A DNA stretch of 64,000 bases from Paragordius varius. Taxonomy: Eukaryota; Nematomorpha. Positions 1 through 12,486 of the stretch are shown here, in pieces; the first letter of the stretch is position 1; each line of letters opens with the position of its first letter. The DNA lies in assembly GCA_964247055.1 (NCBI GenBank), contig OZ176054.1:12462001-12526000 (forward strand), written 5' to 3'. Below the pieces are notes generated by a model. It was not told the DNA's origin. It saw nothing but the letters and a program-made list of their open reading frames with translations, and ran no database searches. Made by a program: the position numbers and the translations under genes.

Positions 1-696
1 CCCAGAAAATGAAAATCAACAAAGTGGGAATTTATCAAATGATAAACTGGGAAACACTGCGTTTTTAAATGGAAAAAATAATGAATGTCCTAAAGATATA
101 ATTGACTTTTCTCCGAACAAATCTTTGAAATGTGATGTGGATGATTCTTTGAAACAGACAGATAAAACCATGGATAGGTAATTTTATTAAAACAATATTT
201 GTAACTAAAGGTATAGTATTCATCCCAAGTAGTTTTATTTTTGAAATATTTAGATAAATTCATATAAGGAAAAGCTTAAAATGGAAGAGTAATATTTTTT
301 GTATGTTAAGAGTTTAATTTTCTACCAAAATTGCTTTTCTCTAGGACCCATTATTTATCAGAAGTGAAATATTATTTGATATGCTTGTTTTTAAATTAAA
401 TCTAACATTTTTGTTAGTAGGGGGTTACATAATTTCAAGAAACCCACATACAGTATAAATTGAAATTATACGGACAAAACGTAAAAATATAAAGGTAAAA
501 AATTGGGATATTTATATACAACTCATTGTTTTGAATTGCATAGGAGGAAATGGACATGTATAAATGTAACAATATCAATTACATGTTTTACATTTGTAAT
601 AGGAGAAATTAGGGTTTAAAAAGTATGGTTTTCTTTTGAAAAAAATATTCGTTTTTACACTTTTACGTTTTATCCGTATATTTTTAATTTTTACTG

Positions 697-734
<38 letters not shown>

Positions 735-3700
735 CTAAAATGTTATATTTTAAACATTTTATAGTGATAGTATAAAAGCTCCTATATATATTTATATATA
801 ATTATCAATATTTCAAATAGTCTAAGCAATACAGAGAACTCTATTGGTTTTGATAAATCTTCCAACAATAAAGATTTGACTAGTGTTGAAAAAACACCAC
901 GCCGCTCATCTACTAGAATATCTTGCGTAAGCCAATTATAATTATGAATTTTTTTAAATAAGCGTTTTTTACTTATCTTTTTTCAATTATATGATTATTT
1001 TCAAATGTACCCTCTCGTAAGACTTATTTAAAAAATGTGTTGAAATTTTAATTTTGTGAGAAGATTTTAGCAAATATAAAATTTCGCATTAATTTAGTAT
1101 TTAACCGCCAAAGTTTTTTGGAGCGCTGCATATGTCCATGTTTAAATTATGGGATTTTTACACCAAAAAAATAAACTTTTTCATTTTATAATTAATTTTT
1201 TTGAATGTTCTCATAATCCCATAGAAAACTCAACCATCGACTCCTGCTATATCGATTACATCAAATAAAACCATAAACGAAACCCCTATAACTAACAAGA
1301 CTCATTCACCCAATAATAATTTCGACAACTCTATAAACTGTTGTGAATCAATCCAAAATTCTGTTTTAGACAAAGATACCAGCTCTATATCTAACTTTAG
1401 TGAAAAAACTGATCCTCATTTGCTAGGTAAAGATATTCGAATAATTGTAACTTCATGTACACCCCATATTGAAAGTGAAAATGAAAATACCACGATAGAA
1501 AAACCTAAAAATGTAGCAAATCCTTCTACATTGGAAGAAATCTTAAGCGGAACTGATCAAAATATCGTAAATGTGAGTGATGGAAATATTTCCAATGTTG
1601 TACAACACAACACACTCTTAAACAATACAAAAGGACAAAATAATGAAACAATAATCGAGAACAAAGAAGATACCATAGAAAATGTTTTAACATTAAATAA
1701 TACGTCCAATAATAAGATTAATCCTGGTAATAATATTGATGATTTTGAAACTAAACCTCAGAAATCAATGGGTGAAAAGAAATGTAATTTATATTACTTA
1801 CTTTTTTGAAAAAATTAGATATTTTTAATTTGCTAAAACGCGCAGTAAATGATTTTATATATCGGTTATTAATTGTATATGATTTTTTTTTTCATTAATT
1901 AAATTTAATAATTAGATTTATAAATCTGTATTATATTTGAATCATATAAAAAGGCATTTAAAATTTTTTAAAAGGCCTAAAAGTGTAAGATAAAATTAAT
2001 TTGTATGGGGGAGTAATTTATTTCCCCTACAAAACTTAAACAATATTTATAGGTATTTTATATTTTAATTATAATATTTATTCCAAATAATTGTTTCAAT
2101 ATACTGATTGTGCTACATTTTATCTTATTAAAATTTTCTATCTTTATATACCATTTACAATTCAAATTCACCCTTGAACAAATCAAATTTATGTGTTTTC
2201 GAATATTAAAAATTACCTTTATTTTTTCATATTTGAGAAATAATGAAAAATTTCGTTTATTAACATATATATTACTCAAAAAGTTATAAACTATGCCAAA
2301 AAGTATTTCATATTAATGTTAATTTATATCAGCCTGAAAACACATAATTTAGTTTTGGGGTGAATTTAAAATGTTTAGGGGGCAAATTCAAAGTATATTT
2401 ATATGTATTTATCTATATATTTAGATACGAAAGCTGAATTGGCCGAAATTAATAGGAAAATAGATTACGTTAATCATTGGGTCATAGCTTTTTCCCATTA
2501 CAATTTGGCAAAAAATAAAATTCTTGCTAGTTGTAAAAATAAAAATCGAAAAAATCACCTGAAAAGAAAATCAAAAATTAAAGCAAAAGCAACATTATTG
2601 AATACTTCAACCATGAGGAGTGCAAAAAGATCGCTTAAACGAACCCTGCGAAATGTGAATAAAAAAACAGAAAAAACTATACTAATAAACGCACGTAATA
2701 CTAAAAAAATTAAGACGCTGTCTAATGGAAAAATAAAGCCAATACGTAACATTATTAGAAAACAAAATACCGTGTCAGAAGGAAACTCTGTTTTACGCGA
2801 GGGAAAACTTACAACTACACATAAAACGAATGGTAAGTTTTTGGGTTTTTGAAAAATAAATGTATATTCTTTTTTGGGCATAAATATGAAAATGAGTATT
2901 GTTTTATTATATAATTGATAGTATTTTATGGACATACGTAAATATATTTAATGATTTTCATCTTAGTTGGATGGTGGTTAGAAAATACCTAATTTTTTTA
3001 ATTTTAAAGAAAGTATATTTCAATTTTTTAGCCGTAATATTTTGTAAAAAATAGGTTTTTATTTAATAATTTGAAGAGTCTATGATAATTATCTAGAGTT
3101 TTAGTATGTTTTAAATGCCTCCTATAAAGGGCTATTGATTAGGGGGTACATACACTATAAATTTTATTTATTTTTTCATGTATTAAAATAAAATTTAATC
3201 ATTTTAACAGATTACTATTATTATTAATAATTATCTAAAAATCAAAAACATTTTCCCAATCCTGCCTATTTTAGACGAAGTTGATGGTAATCTTAGCATG
3301 AGTGCATCTAAAAAACAAAAAAATATGGATGAAAAAAATTCAATTAGTTTGCTTAATTCTATTAACCCCAAATCAATAAAAACGGCCAAAATTATTAAAC
3401 CTCGTAATGCAAAAGTCTTAAAAAGACAACCCTCATATACGTTGTTAAAACATGGAGGGAGGAATGAAAAAAATCTGCCCCCTAAACCAATCCTATCATC
3501 CACGCGGAAATGTGCCAGAAAACTGGTTAAACGAATAGCAACAAACAAAACTGTGAAAAAACCTACCCGTACAATAACTTTATCATCGTTGAAAAACTCT
3601 AAAGCTGGTAAACTGTTAAACTTTTATTAAATTATAATATCTGCTTTAAGATTTTTGAAACCTAAGCTTTTTTTTGCAATATGAGTTAAATTAATTGTTT

Positions 3701-6700
3701 GATATAAAGATAGTTACATAATTTTTCCCACATTAGGCAAGACAGAACCTGAAATAATGAACAATAGCAAAAGTGAAAATAGACGGTCAACACGTCTTTC
3801 ATCCATAAGTAAGGAATCAAAGTGTATATATGAATGATTATATATTTTTTGTTTATGATTTTATTGTTTTTTATATTATTTATAATATTTCTTAAGTTAA
3901 TTTTTGGACTTTTTTGGAGACAAAAGAATGGTTATTTTTTATACGATAATTTTATTCCATTCTAAGGTTAATGTTGGGAATATCAATAATCATTTGAATC
4001 ATTATTTTTTTAAAGTATATATATTACTTTCTATCATTCAGAGTAGTTAGTCATAAATTTAAAATTTTACGGCAAAAAATTATTCACGTATATAAAGGAA
4101 TTATTTAAATTTATTGCGTTTGAAGGAATTGAAAAGAATGATTTATTGTCGGAATCTACAGTTCCCAAAGGCATCGCTTCTCCCATCCGGCTAGAAAAAT
4201 CTAATATGTTTCCAAGTAATGATAATGTTTTGTTAAATGGCACTTTTTCCAACGAAAAAGCTACTTTGGAACTTTTTGGAACGCCTAAAACATATCAAAA
4301 AGGGTATTTTTGTTAATTTTTTAAATTTTAACCCTTTTTATTTGCTAATTTTGTAATATTTAATGGTATACCATTTACAGTTTAATTTCACCCTTAAACA
4401 ATACAAATTCACCCTAAAAATAAGTTATGTGTTCCGAACTAGTATAACTCATTATTAATATGAAATGTCTCTTTATCACATTTATAATTTTGTATTTTTT
4501 TTTTCATTTAAAACAACATTTTATATTTTAAAAATATAGGTAATTTCTAAATTTTAAAAACATATAATTTATTTGAGGGTGAATTTTAATTATTTGAGGG
4601 TAAATTTAAATTGTTCAAGGTTGAATTTGAATTGTAAATGGTATATTTGAGACAAACTATTGCTACATATATATAATATTTCATTATTGAAAGCTAATAA
4701 TATCAAACAGGTACTTTTACAAAAAACGACTATTTGCTTTTTAAATTTTTGGCTTTTAAGAGAAGTTTTATACTAAATCAAGTAAACATTGTGAAAAAAA
4801 TTATTTAATTTTAAATTTAATTACTTAAAAAACACATTTTCTCTCTTTCCTTAGTTTAAATTTTTACTTCCATATATGTATGAAGTCTTAAAATGGCACG
4901 AAATTCCAATCTGATTTCGTCATTGCGTTCAACTTTGGTGGATCCATCATCTTTGGAATTAAAATCCAAAACGCTTCGGACAAAGAGTAATATCTATGTT
5001 CAAAAATGTAAAAATCAAACATTGCCTTATACGGGGCAGGACCATAAAAAATTAAGATCTACTTTTCATAATATACCCCCGATGTTAATGAATGATGAAA
5101 CTACTTTATCCATACCCCATCCCGTTGTCCCACCCCAAATAGGTAATAATGATTAAAATTTTCAACTTTTTATTATACCCGTAAACGGTTTTTTAAAAAT
5201 ACTACTGTATCAAGCTAAGTTCACAGATAAAGCGTGAAATTTAAAAGGCATTTTTTTTAAAAAAAGGATTAGATTTTAAAATTCTTATTGTTTTTCAATA
5301 TAACTCATCGTTTTGCAAAATATTTAAATATTAAATAGTTTATGGAAGAAAAAACATGGATTGAAAAAGTTTGGTTGTATTTTACAAAAATATTTGTCTC
5401 TTAATTTTACGTTTTGACTGTATACTTTTTGATTTTATTGCACTGAAGTTATTTATTAATATAATTTGTTTTATTTTACAATTAACTTTCCCAGTTGAAA
5501 AAAAACGATATAAAAACTAACCAGTTTATAGATGATTTTATTTATATCTACTCGCCATATATATTTTTACCATAAATACCTTTGCATGAAAGAAAATACT
5601 TTTTAAATGGATACATTTTAGTGTACCGTCTTTTCTTAAAAGGAAAAGAGGTGTGTATTATATTTTCGATTGACACATAATATATGTGACACACATAAAA
5701 GTTTAAAATGCACTTTTTTGCTAAAATTATTAACGATGTAGAAAATGTCGATATGGTACTACCCCAAAAGCTTATGAATTCCAATAATATAATAACTTTG
5801 TTTGAAAACTTACCTGTAATACAACAAAATAACATCCAAAGTGAAAATGTTACAAACAATCCTAATAATGATGATGAAATTGAACAATTTAGACATTCTC
5901 AAGATTGTACTGACCCTGTATTTAATTATGCTAAAAGTAATCATTCAAATAACACATATCGAGTTTCAGATCCACTTTTCACCGAAACCACTTTTGTAAA
6001 GGAAAGAACGGATTCGTTGGGAAAATCATTTTCATCACCATTATCATCTACAAATACGCAAACTAGATCATACAGCTTGTATGAAAAACAACCATTTAAA
6101 AGTTCAGAAAACGCTCCTAATAAAACTAAAACCAGGTACTTTAAAGTTAAAAAATTGGTTATTTAGAAAACATTTTTAATTACAAATTAGCTTATAATAT
6201 ATTTTTGTAATAAATTATATTGTGCCCACGATTGATGCCATTTCGACGGTGTTCACTGTATATGATAATTCTAATATTTATTAACCACGAAATTTGAAAT
6301 TTATATATTAAACAATACAGCATTTATAAAGTAAATAATATGATTTATATTAAAATTTAAAATTTATACAAACACTTCAAAAAACCTAAAGATTTTATTT
6401 AATACAAAGATAATCCTTTTTAAAAACCATAATTTTCTGTATATAACCCTTGTTGTTTTAGTTTGCAATGTATTTCATTATAATTGTTATAAGGCATAAA
6501 AATGTAATGGTGTCTTTAAAAAGTTAATTATTTTTACCTCAATAAAATATGTTTTCCAGTTTTAGCCAATTTTTTTTCCAATGTTATAATGGGGAGAAAA
6601 CTTTTTTTGTTTAGTATTTAATACCAACTAATAATAAATGATAAAAAAATCCTTATTTGTAAAAGAAACTTGTGTTGTTTACAATGTTTAACTTTTTTAT

Positions 6701-9645
6701 GATTTTTTTATATAGACTTTCACTACAAGGAAATCTTTTTCCACAACCAAGCACACCAATAACAGGCGGTAAAAATAGTGTTCAATTACATGGGAAACGG
6801 GTTGAAACTAGACGCATCCCTGGCCTTAATAAATTGTTTAACACTAATCTAGGAAATTGCAATTTCAATGATGATACTAAAAATTGCAATTATAATGCGG
6901 GCGACAGTTCAGAATCCTCGCTTGTTGATAATTGTCAGCTTAAATCTACCAAGGCTGGGAAGAAATTTACTCATTTAACGGCAGATTTGTTTGAAAGTTC
7001 AACATTCAAAAAATCATCCCGGGGTTCGGCTTGCCTTGCACTTATGGAAGCGAGAAGAATGAAAAATGCGGTATTTTTTATAAATTTTTTAATTATAAAG
7101 TGAATATGGTAGATTTTAGCATAAAAATGACATATTTTAAATATATGGTGTTTATCCCACAAATAATTAATTGATTGATTTCATTATTTGATAATCTTTG
7201 ATTACATGTGTTTTTCAATGCCTTAATTGTTAGAAATAATATGTAAATGAATTAATTTCCTTTTGCTGGCGGTTTTTTCCAACCGTATATAACTTTATAT
7301 TATATATTTAATATTACAGAAAACAATATGTTGTTTATATTGCCTAATTTCATTCAAAATTATATTATATTTATCATTTATATAGGCTGCCATGGGGTTA
7401 GAAAGTGCAAAAAATCATTTAGCAAATGGTAAACGAAAAAATCGTTCAACACCACCACAGATTGTTAATGATGAAAATAAGGACCAGAATTCCGCAGAAT
7501 CAAGCAAATTAATCAATGAAAATGGCCAAAATTTAACTTATGTTATTGCAGGGGAACCCAGGACTGAAGCGTTAAAGTTAGAAAATGACGATGAATTATT
7601 TAACAAAGTCACGGGCAAAAATCTTGTTGCCTCTAAGGTTAAATCACCGTACAAAGGCAAAAAAGCTATTAAAGCCAGCGACTTGAATGCCATATCGCCT
7701 GGTAGTATTAGAAAAAACTCAATGATAAATAGGAAAAACTCAATGATAAATAACTCTGAATCTGAAATGAAATCCCAAACAACTGACACAGATGCAAGTC
7801 CTAAGGCTGAAACACTCAAAAAACGAGCCACCAAAAGAGGAGGATTAAAATCGAAATTGAATCGTAAATTGGCAAATAAAAAGCCTAAATCTTCATCAAA
7901 AGCAATTACAGGGAAGGAGGAAAACGAAGCTCTAAATAACGGTAAAATTCCAACCAAAAACATTGTTGAGCCTTTGAATAATGATATGGTTAATGTAGCC
8001 AAAGAAATCCAAAATAAAAGTCCACCCGCTAAAATAAAATTAACTAAACGATCGACGCGAAATCATCCAAACAAAAAATCAATATCTGACAACACTGAAC
8101 AGCTTTCCAATGTTTTAGAGGAAAAAAATTTGGAAGTACCGCCTATTACTACAGGGAAAAGGGTTGGTAAAAGTCGCATTGTTAGAGCTTCGAAAAAATC
8201 TAATGTTGACCACCCAAATAAAATACAACCAACATCTCCTATTTCCAATGCTCTGGATGAAACGAATAATCAAATTGTCCAAATATTAAATGTTCCTGCC
8301 TTAATGAAATCACGTTCGCGTTCCAAATCAACCCACCCTAAAATGATTAAACCTCAGCAGGAAAAACAAGAAAATATTGTGTCGCCAACAATGAATGATG
8401 CAGTAATCATGCCGACAACTCCTAAACAACCGTCCCCTTTAGTGAGGAATAAAAGAAAAGCTAAAACAACGATTCAAAAAAATGGAAATTCAGTTGATCA
8501 GAGTGTTCAGGTATATATTATATAAGAAATTATTGATCTTTAACAATAAAATTTATTTTGACACATCATTATCAAATAATTTTGTAGAAATTATACATAT
8601 AACTGATTATTAATAAATATTTTTGACCCATTTTAGGAAATCACCTCTGAAACTCAGAAAGGGGAAAATGTTGCAAACATTAAAAGTAAAAGGGGTGTTA
8701 AACGACCAACCAAGACTGAAGAAGCACCGATAATCAATGTTCCAGATATTATTGAACCTCCAAAACCTAAAAGGACCCGTCAAACTAAGCAACCAAAGTT
8801 GATGGGCGACACTGAAATTGAACAGTCAAACCTCACAGAAATGATAAATCAATCGGGAAAACTAAAGAATGCTATTGAAGAAATCCCTATTTATGCCAAT
8901 AAAAAGGGTAGAAACAAACGTGTCGCATTCGATCTCGATAACATTCAACAATTGATTATTAGTCGAGCTAATTCGATTGAACCAAACACTTGTTTAACAG
9001 CTATATCAATTCCAAAGAGAACTCTTAAAAATAAAAAATCTTCCAAAAAAGCTAATAATACTAAGCGTGTTAAACAAGGCAATAACCGGGAATCAGAGAC
9101 AATACCAGCATCAACAAATGGTGAAGTTTTATCAAAAGTTGTAGAATTGAGCTCCAATGTTGAAATGGGTACCAGGAAACGAAAATCAATTCCTTCCGCA
9201 AAAATGTTAAATAATGGATTTTTGTTGACCATACAACCGGAAAACACACAAGTAAGTGAAAATATTAAACCAATATTAAACAAAAAAAGTAAAAGAAAAA
9301 TGGTAGAAGCTGAAAACATCACTCATCCAGTTCAACTAGAGGCACTTCCCTTAAAGTCGGTCAAAACAGCGAAAAACGTTACTCTTAAAACGACTAAAAG
9401 CTCTACCGATTCTCGTAAACAACAAAGGTATTTAAATTTAAGCTCTATATGTATACAGTTTTGAAAATGAAAAAAAACCATAAGAAGTTTTTAAAGTTGA
9501 AATTTAAAAGACCATATTGTTTAAAACATATTTTAGGTGTGGGCCGGTTAAGAAAAAAACGGATACATTGCCAAAATCAAAGGTGGTTATTGAAGAGACG
9601 CAACCAATCGGTAAACGTGTTACCCGATCTCAAAAACGCATTTAA
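1..9645 (+). CDS. Long basic low-complexity nuclear-type protein, 5' end outside window
   Basis: Multi-exon gene entered mid-frame; at least 1,300 codons are in the window. Exons with agreeing splice phase: 1-177, 821-926, 1225-1783, 2425-2832, 3275-3607, 3737 to about 3821, one ending at 4303 (5' edge unclear), 4886-5142, 5742-6135, 6716-7070, 7386-8510, 8637-9427, 9537-9645 (stop). The protein is rich in K, N, S and T, with no membrane segment or globular domain I can see. RSTR-like basic motifs recur (RRSSTR, RRSTRLSS, KRSTRN, KRVTRSQK at the C terminus). KRVAFDL near 8920 fits the RVxF docking motif for protein phosphatase 1. LELFGTPK (about 4270) and GLNKLFNT (about 6825) loosely recall Ki-67 repeat motifs. 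A chromosome-associated PP1-binding protein of Ki-67/Repo-Man type is possible, but I do not claim orthology. Several introns carry palindromic elements. The gene is convincing; its identity is not known. Confidence 0.85.
451..696. mobile_element. Family A palindromic MITE, TA-flanked
   Basis: The left end reads CAGTATAAATTGAAATTATA and the right end mirrors it, ending TTTTTACTG, with CGGACAAAACGT in the left arm and a matching ACGTTTTATCCG in the right. A TA dinucleotide lies directly outside each end, the target duplication expected of Tc1/mariner-type elements. There is no coding capacity. It sits in the first visible intron of the upstream gene. Confidence 0.85.
2147..2399. mobile_element. 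Family B palindromic MITE
   Basis: Starts ATACCATTTACAATTCAAAT with a CACCCTTGAACAA block. The right arm carries the decayed mirror (GGGGTGAATTTAAAATG). It lies in an intron of the basic-protein gene. Better copies of the same family lie at 4367, 46746 and 57081. Confidence 0.7.
4367..4644. mobile_element. Family B palindromic MITE
   Basis: Left arm TACCATTTACAGTTTAATTT with repeated CACCCTTAAACAA units; right arm GGGTGAATTTTAATT, then TTGAATTGTAAATGGTATA. The middle is AT-rich with no ORF. It occupies the intron between the exons ending at 4303 and starting at 4886. Confidence 0.8.
5190..5445. mobile_element. Degenerate family A MITE
   Basis: The right end TTTTACGTTTTGACTGTATA and a weak left arm near 5200 resemble family A. 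Termini are eroded and boundaries approximate. It lies in an intron of the basic-protein gene. Confidence 0.4.
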
Positions 9646-10095
9646 TATACATATCTTATTATTACATTGTTTTAGCCCATTTTCTTTACCAAAAAATATA
9701 ATTATATGTATTGAATGTATAGTTTAGTGTAATTATATTTAAATTATGTCTTTTATATGCGCATATCTACATAAAAATTATTAAAGGGGAGTTTGGGTAC
9801 GACATATTTATATATTAAATTATTGCGTTTTAATGATTTTATCGATTGAAAACGGGCCATCATTTACAAATGTGACATGTTTTAATGATATTTTGTCCTT
9901 TACATCGTCTTATTTGTCACAATCCAAATTTATATTTACTAAAATATTTTACACCTTTTTTAATAACTTTAGCTGATGAATAAACCATGCGTTTTATATA
10001 GTTATAAATAATAATAGATTATTATATATGGTTGTTTTTAAACAAGCCAGAAAGAAAATAAATATATCTAATAAATTACTGAATTAAAAAAATTT
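9646..10095. other. Intergenic AT-rich DNA
   Basis: About 450 bp after the stop of the upstream gene. I see no conserved coding sequence, RNA gene or clear repeat terminus here. Confidence 0.6.
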
Positions 10096-10238
10096 TCAAA
10101 CAAAAAATTCGCAATATCCAGTTGCAAGTTTGGTAAAATGAATTACTAATTCAAGTACAATTACGTCCAAAGTCGGGGGCTGATAGATAAATTTATAAGA
10201 ATTCTCATTGTGCTTTTCATTTTGGGGTGTGCAAGTAT
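10096..10238 (-). CDS. Orphan terminal-exon-like open stretch
   Basis: On the minus strand a good acceptor (CTCTCTTAG) is followed by 47 open codons, including YQPPTLDVIVLELVIHFTKL, and a stop at 10096. It lies 2.2 kb downstream of the GPCR gene on the same strand and could be a 3' exon of it, but it does not resemble GPCR transmembrane helix 7 and no partner donor was found. It could also be chance. Confidence 0.25.
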
Positions 10239-10243
10239 CTAAG

Positions 10244-11190
10244 AGAGTTATTGCACCTTTGTGGAATTGTTCGATATCGTAAAATTGCCAAATTAGCACA
10301 TGTTTGATAAACTTTTTTTTCGTAACAGCTAAATGCGTTATTACTAAACTATATGATATATTATTAAAAAGCAAAACAGTATTTTTCATAATTTTGATTT
10401 TTAAATGTCGGTACCAAGCGTACCAAATTTTTTCGCCCTTCATGGGCTGGTAATCTTAAAAATGCAAAAATGTCGAGTAGATTATGCCATAAAAAATATT
10501 TTTGAAAAATACATACTTTGTTTAAAATTTAATTTTTAACAAAATTTTGTTGAAGCGTACATACTTCATACTATTTTGAGCCATGATGGAAACGGTATAA
10601 CGCTTTAGATATTATAAAAACAATTTTTCTACATAATTCGATCATGCTAAACATTTTTATCACCTCAGAACTTTGTAATATTCGTTCGTCTTCAAATTTA
10701 TGTTTTATAAATGATTTTTTTACGAAAACCCAAATTTAAAATTAAACATACAATTTAAGTAAATTCTTAGATGATAGAATATCATTGAAGTATATATTAA
10801 AGAATATATTATATAAAGGTTGTATACGTTTCCACCATGCCTCAAAATAGCATAAAACTTGCTTCAACAAAATTTTGCTATAAATTTAAATTTTAAGCAA
10901 AACATCCATTTTTTGGAAAAAAATTTTTGATGTCAAAATTGAGCATATGTTTAAAATTTTTATTCCGCAATCTCAGATTTTTCGCTCTTATAAAATGATT
11001 GCACTTGCCCGAAAATCTGATACTTTTGGTGCCAACATTTAAATTAACTAAATTATTGCTTTGTTTTTGATACATAGTTTATATGTTTTGGTGATATTAA
11101 AATGATGCAGGCTTTAACCAACAAGAATTATTTAACAAAATGTGAGCAAAGTTCAGTTTCTGATACGGACCATATACCACAAAAGTTTAA
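10244..11190. mobile_element. Family D large imperfect palindrome
   Basis: The left end (CACCTTTGTGGAATTG, then TTTTTTTCGTAACAGCTAAA) matches the left end of the element at 16476. An inner inverted repeat pairs 10529-10600 with 10826-10893 (CAAAATTTTGTTGAAGC, TATTTTGAGCCATGATGGAA and their complements). The motif AATTTTTTCGCCCTTCATGG near 10420 recurs inverted near 10970. No ORF of its own is recognisable. Boundaries are approximate. Confidence 0.65.
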
Positions 11191-11225
11191 ATACCAAAAG
11201 CACCATGATAATCTTGATACATTTT

Positions 11226-11227
<2 letters not shown>

Positions 11228-11271
<44 letters not shown>
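11228..11271. repeat. TA microsatellite
   Basis: About 22 uninterrupted TA units. Confidence 0.95.
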
Positions 11272-11272
<1 letters not shown>

Positions 11273-12060
11273 CATCAGGATTTTATGAACACTGAGTATA
11301 TAAGTTTACCCAATATATCGCGATCAAAAAATGATTTAATCCTTATATATAATAACCTTATTTTTACATATGCACCAAAACGGAAGTAACGTCTATTTTT
11401 TTACGAAAATTGATATGTATATTTCCTATTATCGGTGCAGAAATATTTTGATTTAGGGAGTTTAATAGCCGATTTTTTTCTAGCATCTTATCAGCAATTA
11501 TCATTTTATTCATAACATGAAGTTTTTAGTTATCGAATTTAATATGATGAACATTTATTTAATTTGCATATTTGCCTCATAGTGTAATCAAAATAAACGT
11601 TGCTAATGTTTTTTTAATATAAATAAGAGCCTAGAACTTTACTCAAATATTTTTAAAATAAAATTTATAATCATGAAAAATATATGAAATTGGCAAAAAT
11701 GAATAAATGTAAATGGTTTCAATTATCCAAGCAACATAAAAATTATAATCATGGTACTAATAGTAATGTTTTGCATATTTTAAACCTATTTTAGACTAAT
11801 TATAGAATGGTGGATTACGAATATAAATTTATTAAAAATATAGTATAAATATAAATTAGCTCTTACAAATATTATTATTTGAAATGTCAAAAGCGTATTA
11901 AGGTTTCAGTGCAACTTATTTTTACAAGTGCAATACATTTTGAAATTTATCAGCTCATAATAACTAAAAATTCTACCTCATAATTAACTTAAATATTTAA
12001 ATTTAATATGTGACTTGATACCATTATTTAACAAACAATTATATATACACAAACATAATT
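11272..12060. other. AT-rich intergenic DNA
   Basis: No coding signal, RNA gene or clear repeat termini seen in about 790 bp. Confidence 0.5.
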
Positions 12061-12061
12061 T

Positions 12062-12066
<5 letters not shown>

Positions 12067-12107
<41 letters not shown>
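12067..12107. repeat. TA microsatellite
   Basis: About 20 TA units directly abutting the family A element, whose target site is TA. Confidence 0.95.
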
Positions 12108-12110
<3 letters not shown>

Positions 12111-12471
12111 TAAAAAATGAATTATACGGACAAAACGTAAAAATCAAAAGAACGATACTTTTTACCAGGGCTTGGAACCGGTTTAAAAAAGTGGAATCCG
12201 AATCGGGTGGGTTCCTGAACATGTGAAACCGGAACCGCGTTGGTTCCATCCCAATGGAATTGGTTCTTGCTAAAATCCCAGGAACCGGGTTCCGGTTCCA
12301 AGCCCTGCTTTTTACACCTTAATTTTTCCTCTATAAACCATTTAAATTTTTTACCAATATGCATAGACAAAACAATGAGTATTTGAAATCAAGATTTAAA
12401 ATATTATATGTGTTTTAGAAAAAATATTTGTCTACATTTTTACGTTGAGTTCGTATAATTTTAGTTTACTG
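12108..12471. mobile_element. Family A MITE split by a hAT-type MITE
   Basis: The left arm (GAGTAAAAAATGAATTATAC, GGACAAAACGTAAAAATC) and the right arm ending TTTAGTTTACTG, then TA, are family A. The 142-bp insertion at 12166-12307 plus its duplication accounts for the extra length. It begins 15 bp beyond the GPCR stop codon. Confidence 0.85.
12166..12307. mobile_element. hAT-type MITE with perfect 8-bp target duplication
   Basis: Sixteen-base perfect terminal inverted repeats, CAGGGCTTGGAACCGG. CTTTTTAC is present on both sides (12158-12165 and 12308-12315). The 8-bp duplication and CAGGG end are hAT hallmarks. At 142 bp it is non-autonomous and it is much richer in GC than its surroundings. 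Confidence 0.93.
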
Positions 12472-12486
12472 TATATATATTAAAAT

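Noticed and set aside
2555-2935. Minus-strand ORF of 126 codons; likewise 7538-8002 and 8945-9322
   Set aside because: Antisense of exons of the basic lysine-rich protein; long because AAA/AAT-rich codons rarely give stops on the other strand.
8900-8960. Firm assignment of the first gene as Ki-67
   Set aside because: An RVxF motif and short repeats are too weak alone, and the N-terminal FHA domain would lie outside the window.
10893-11389. ORFs of 60-95 codons around the TA microsatellite
   Set aside because: Low complexity or located in a palindromic element; no conserved features.
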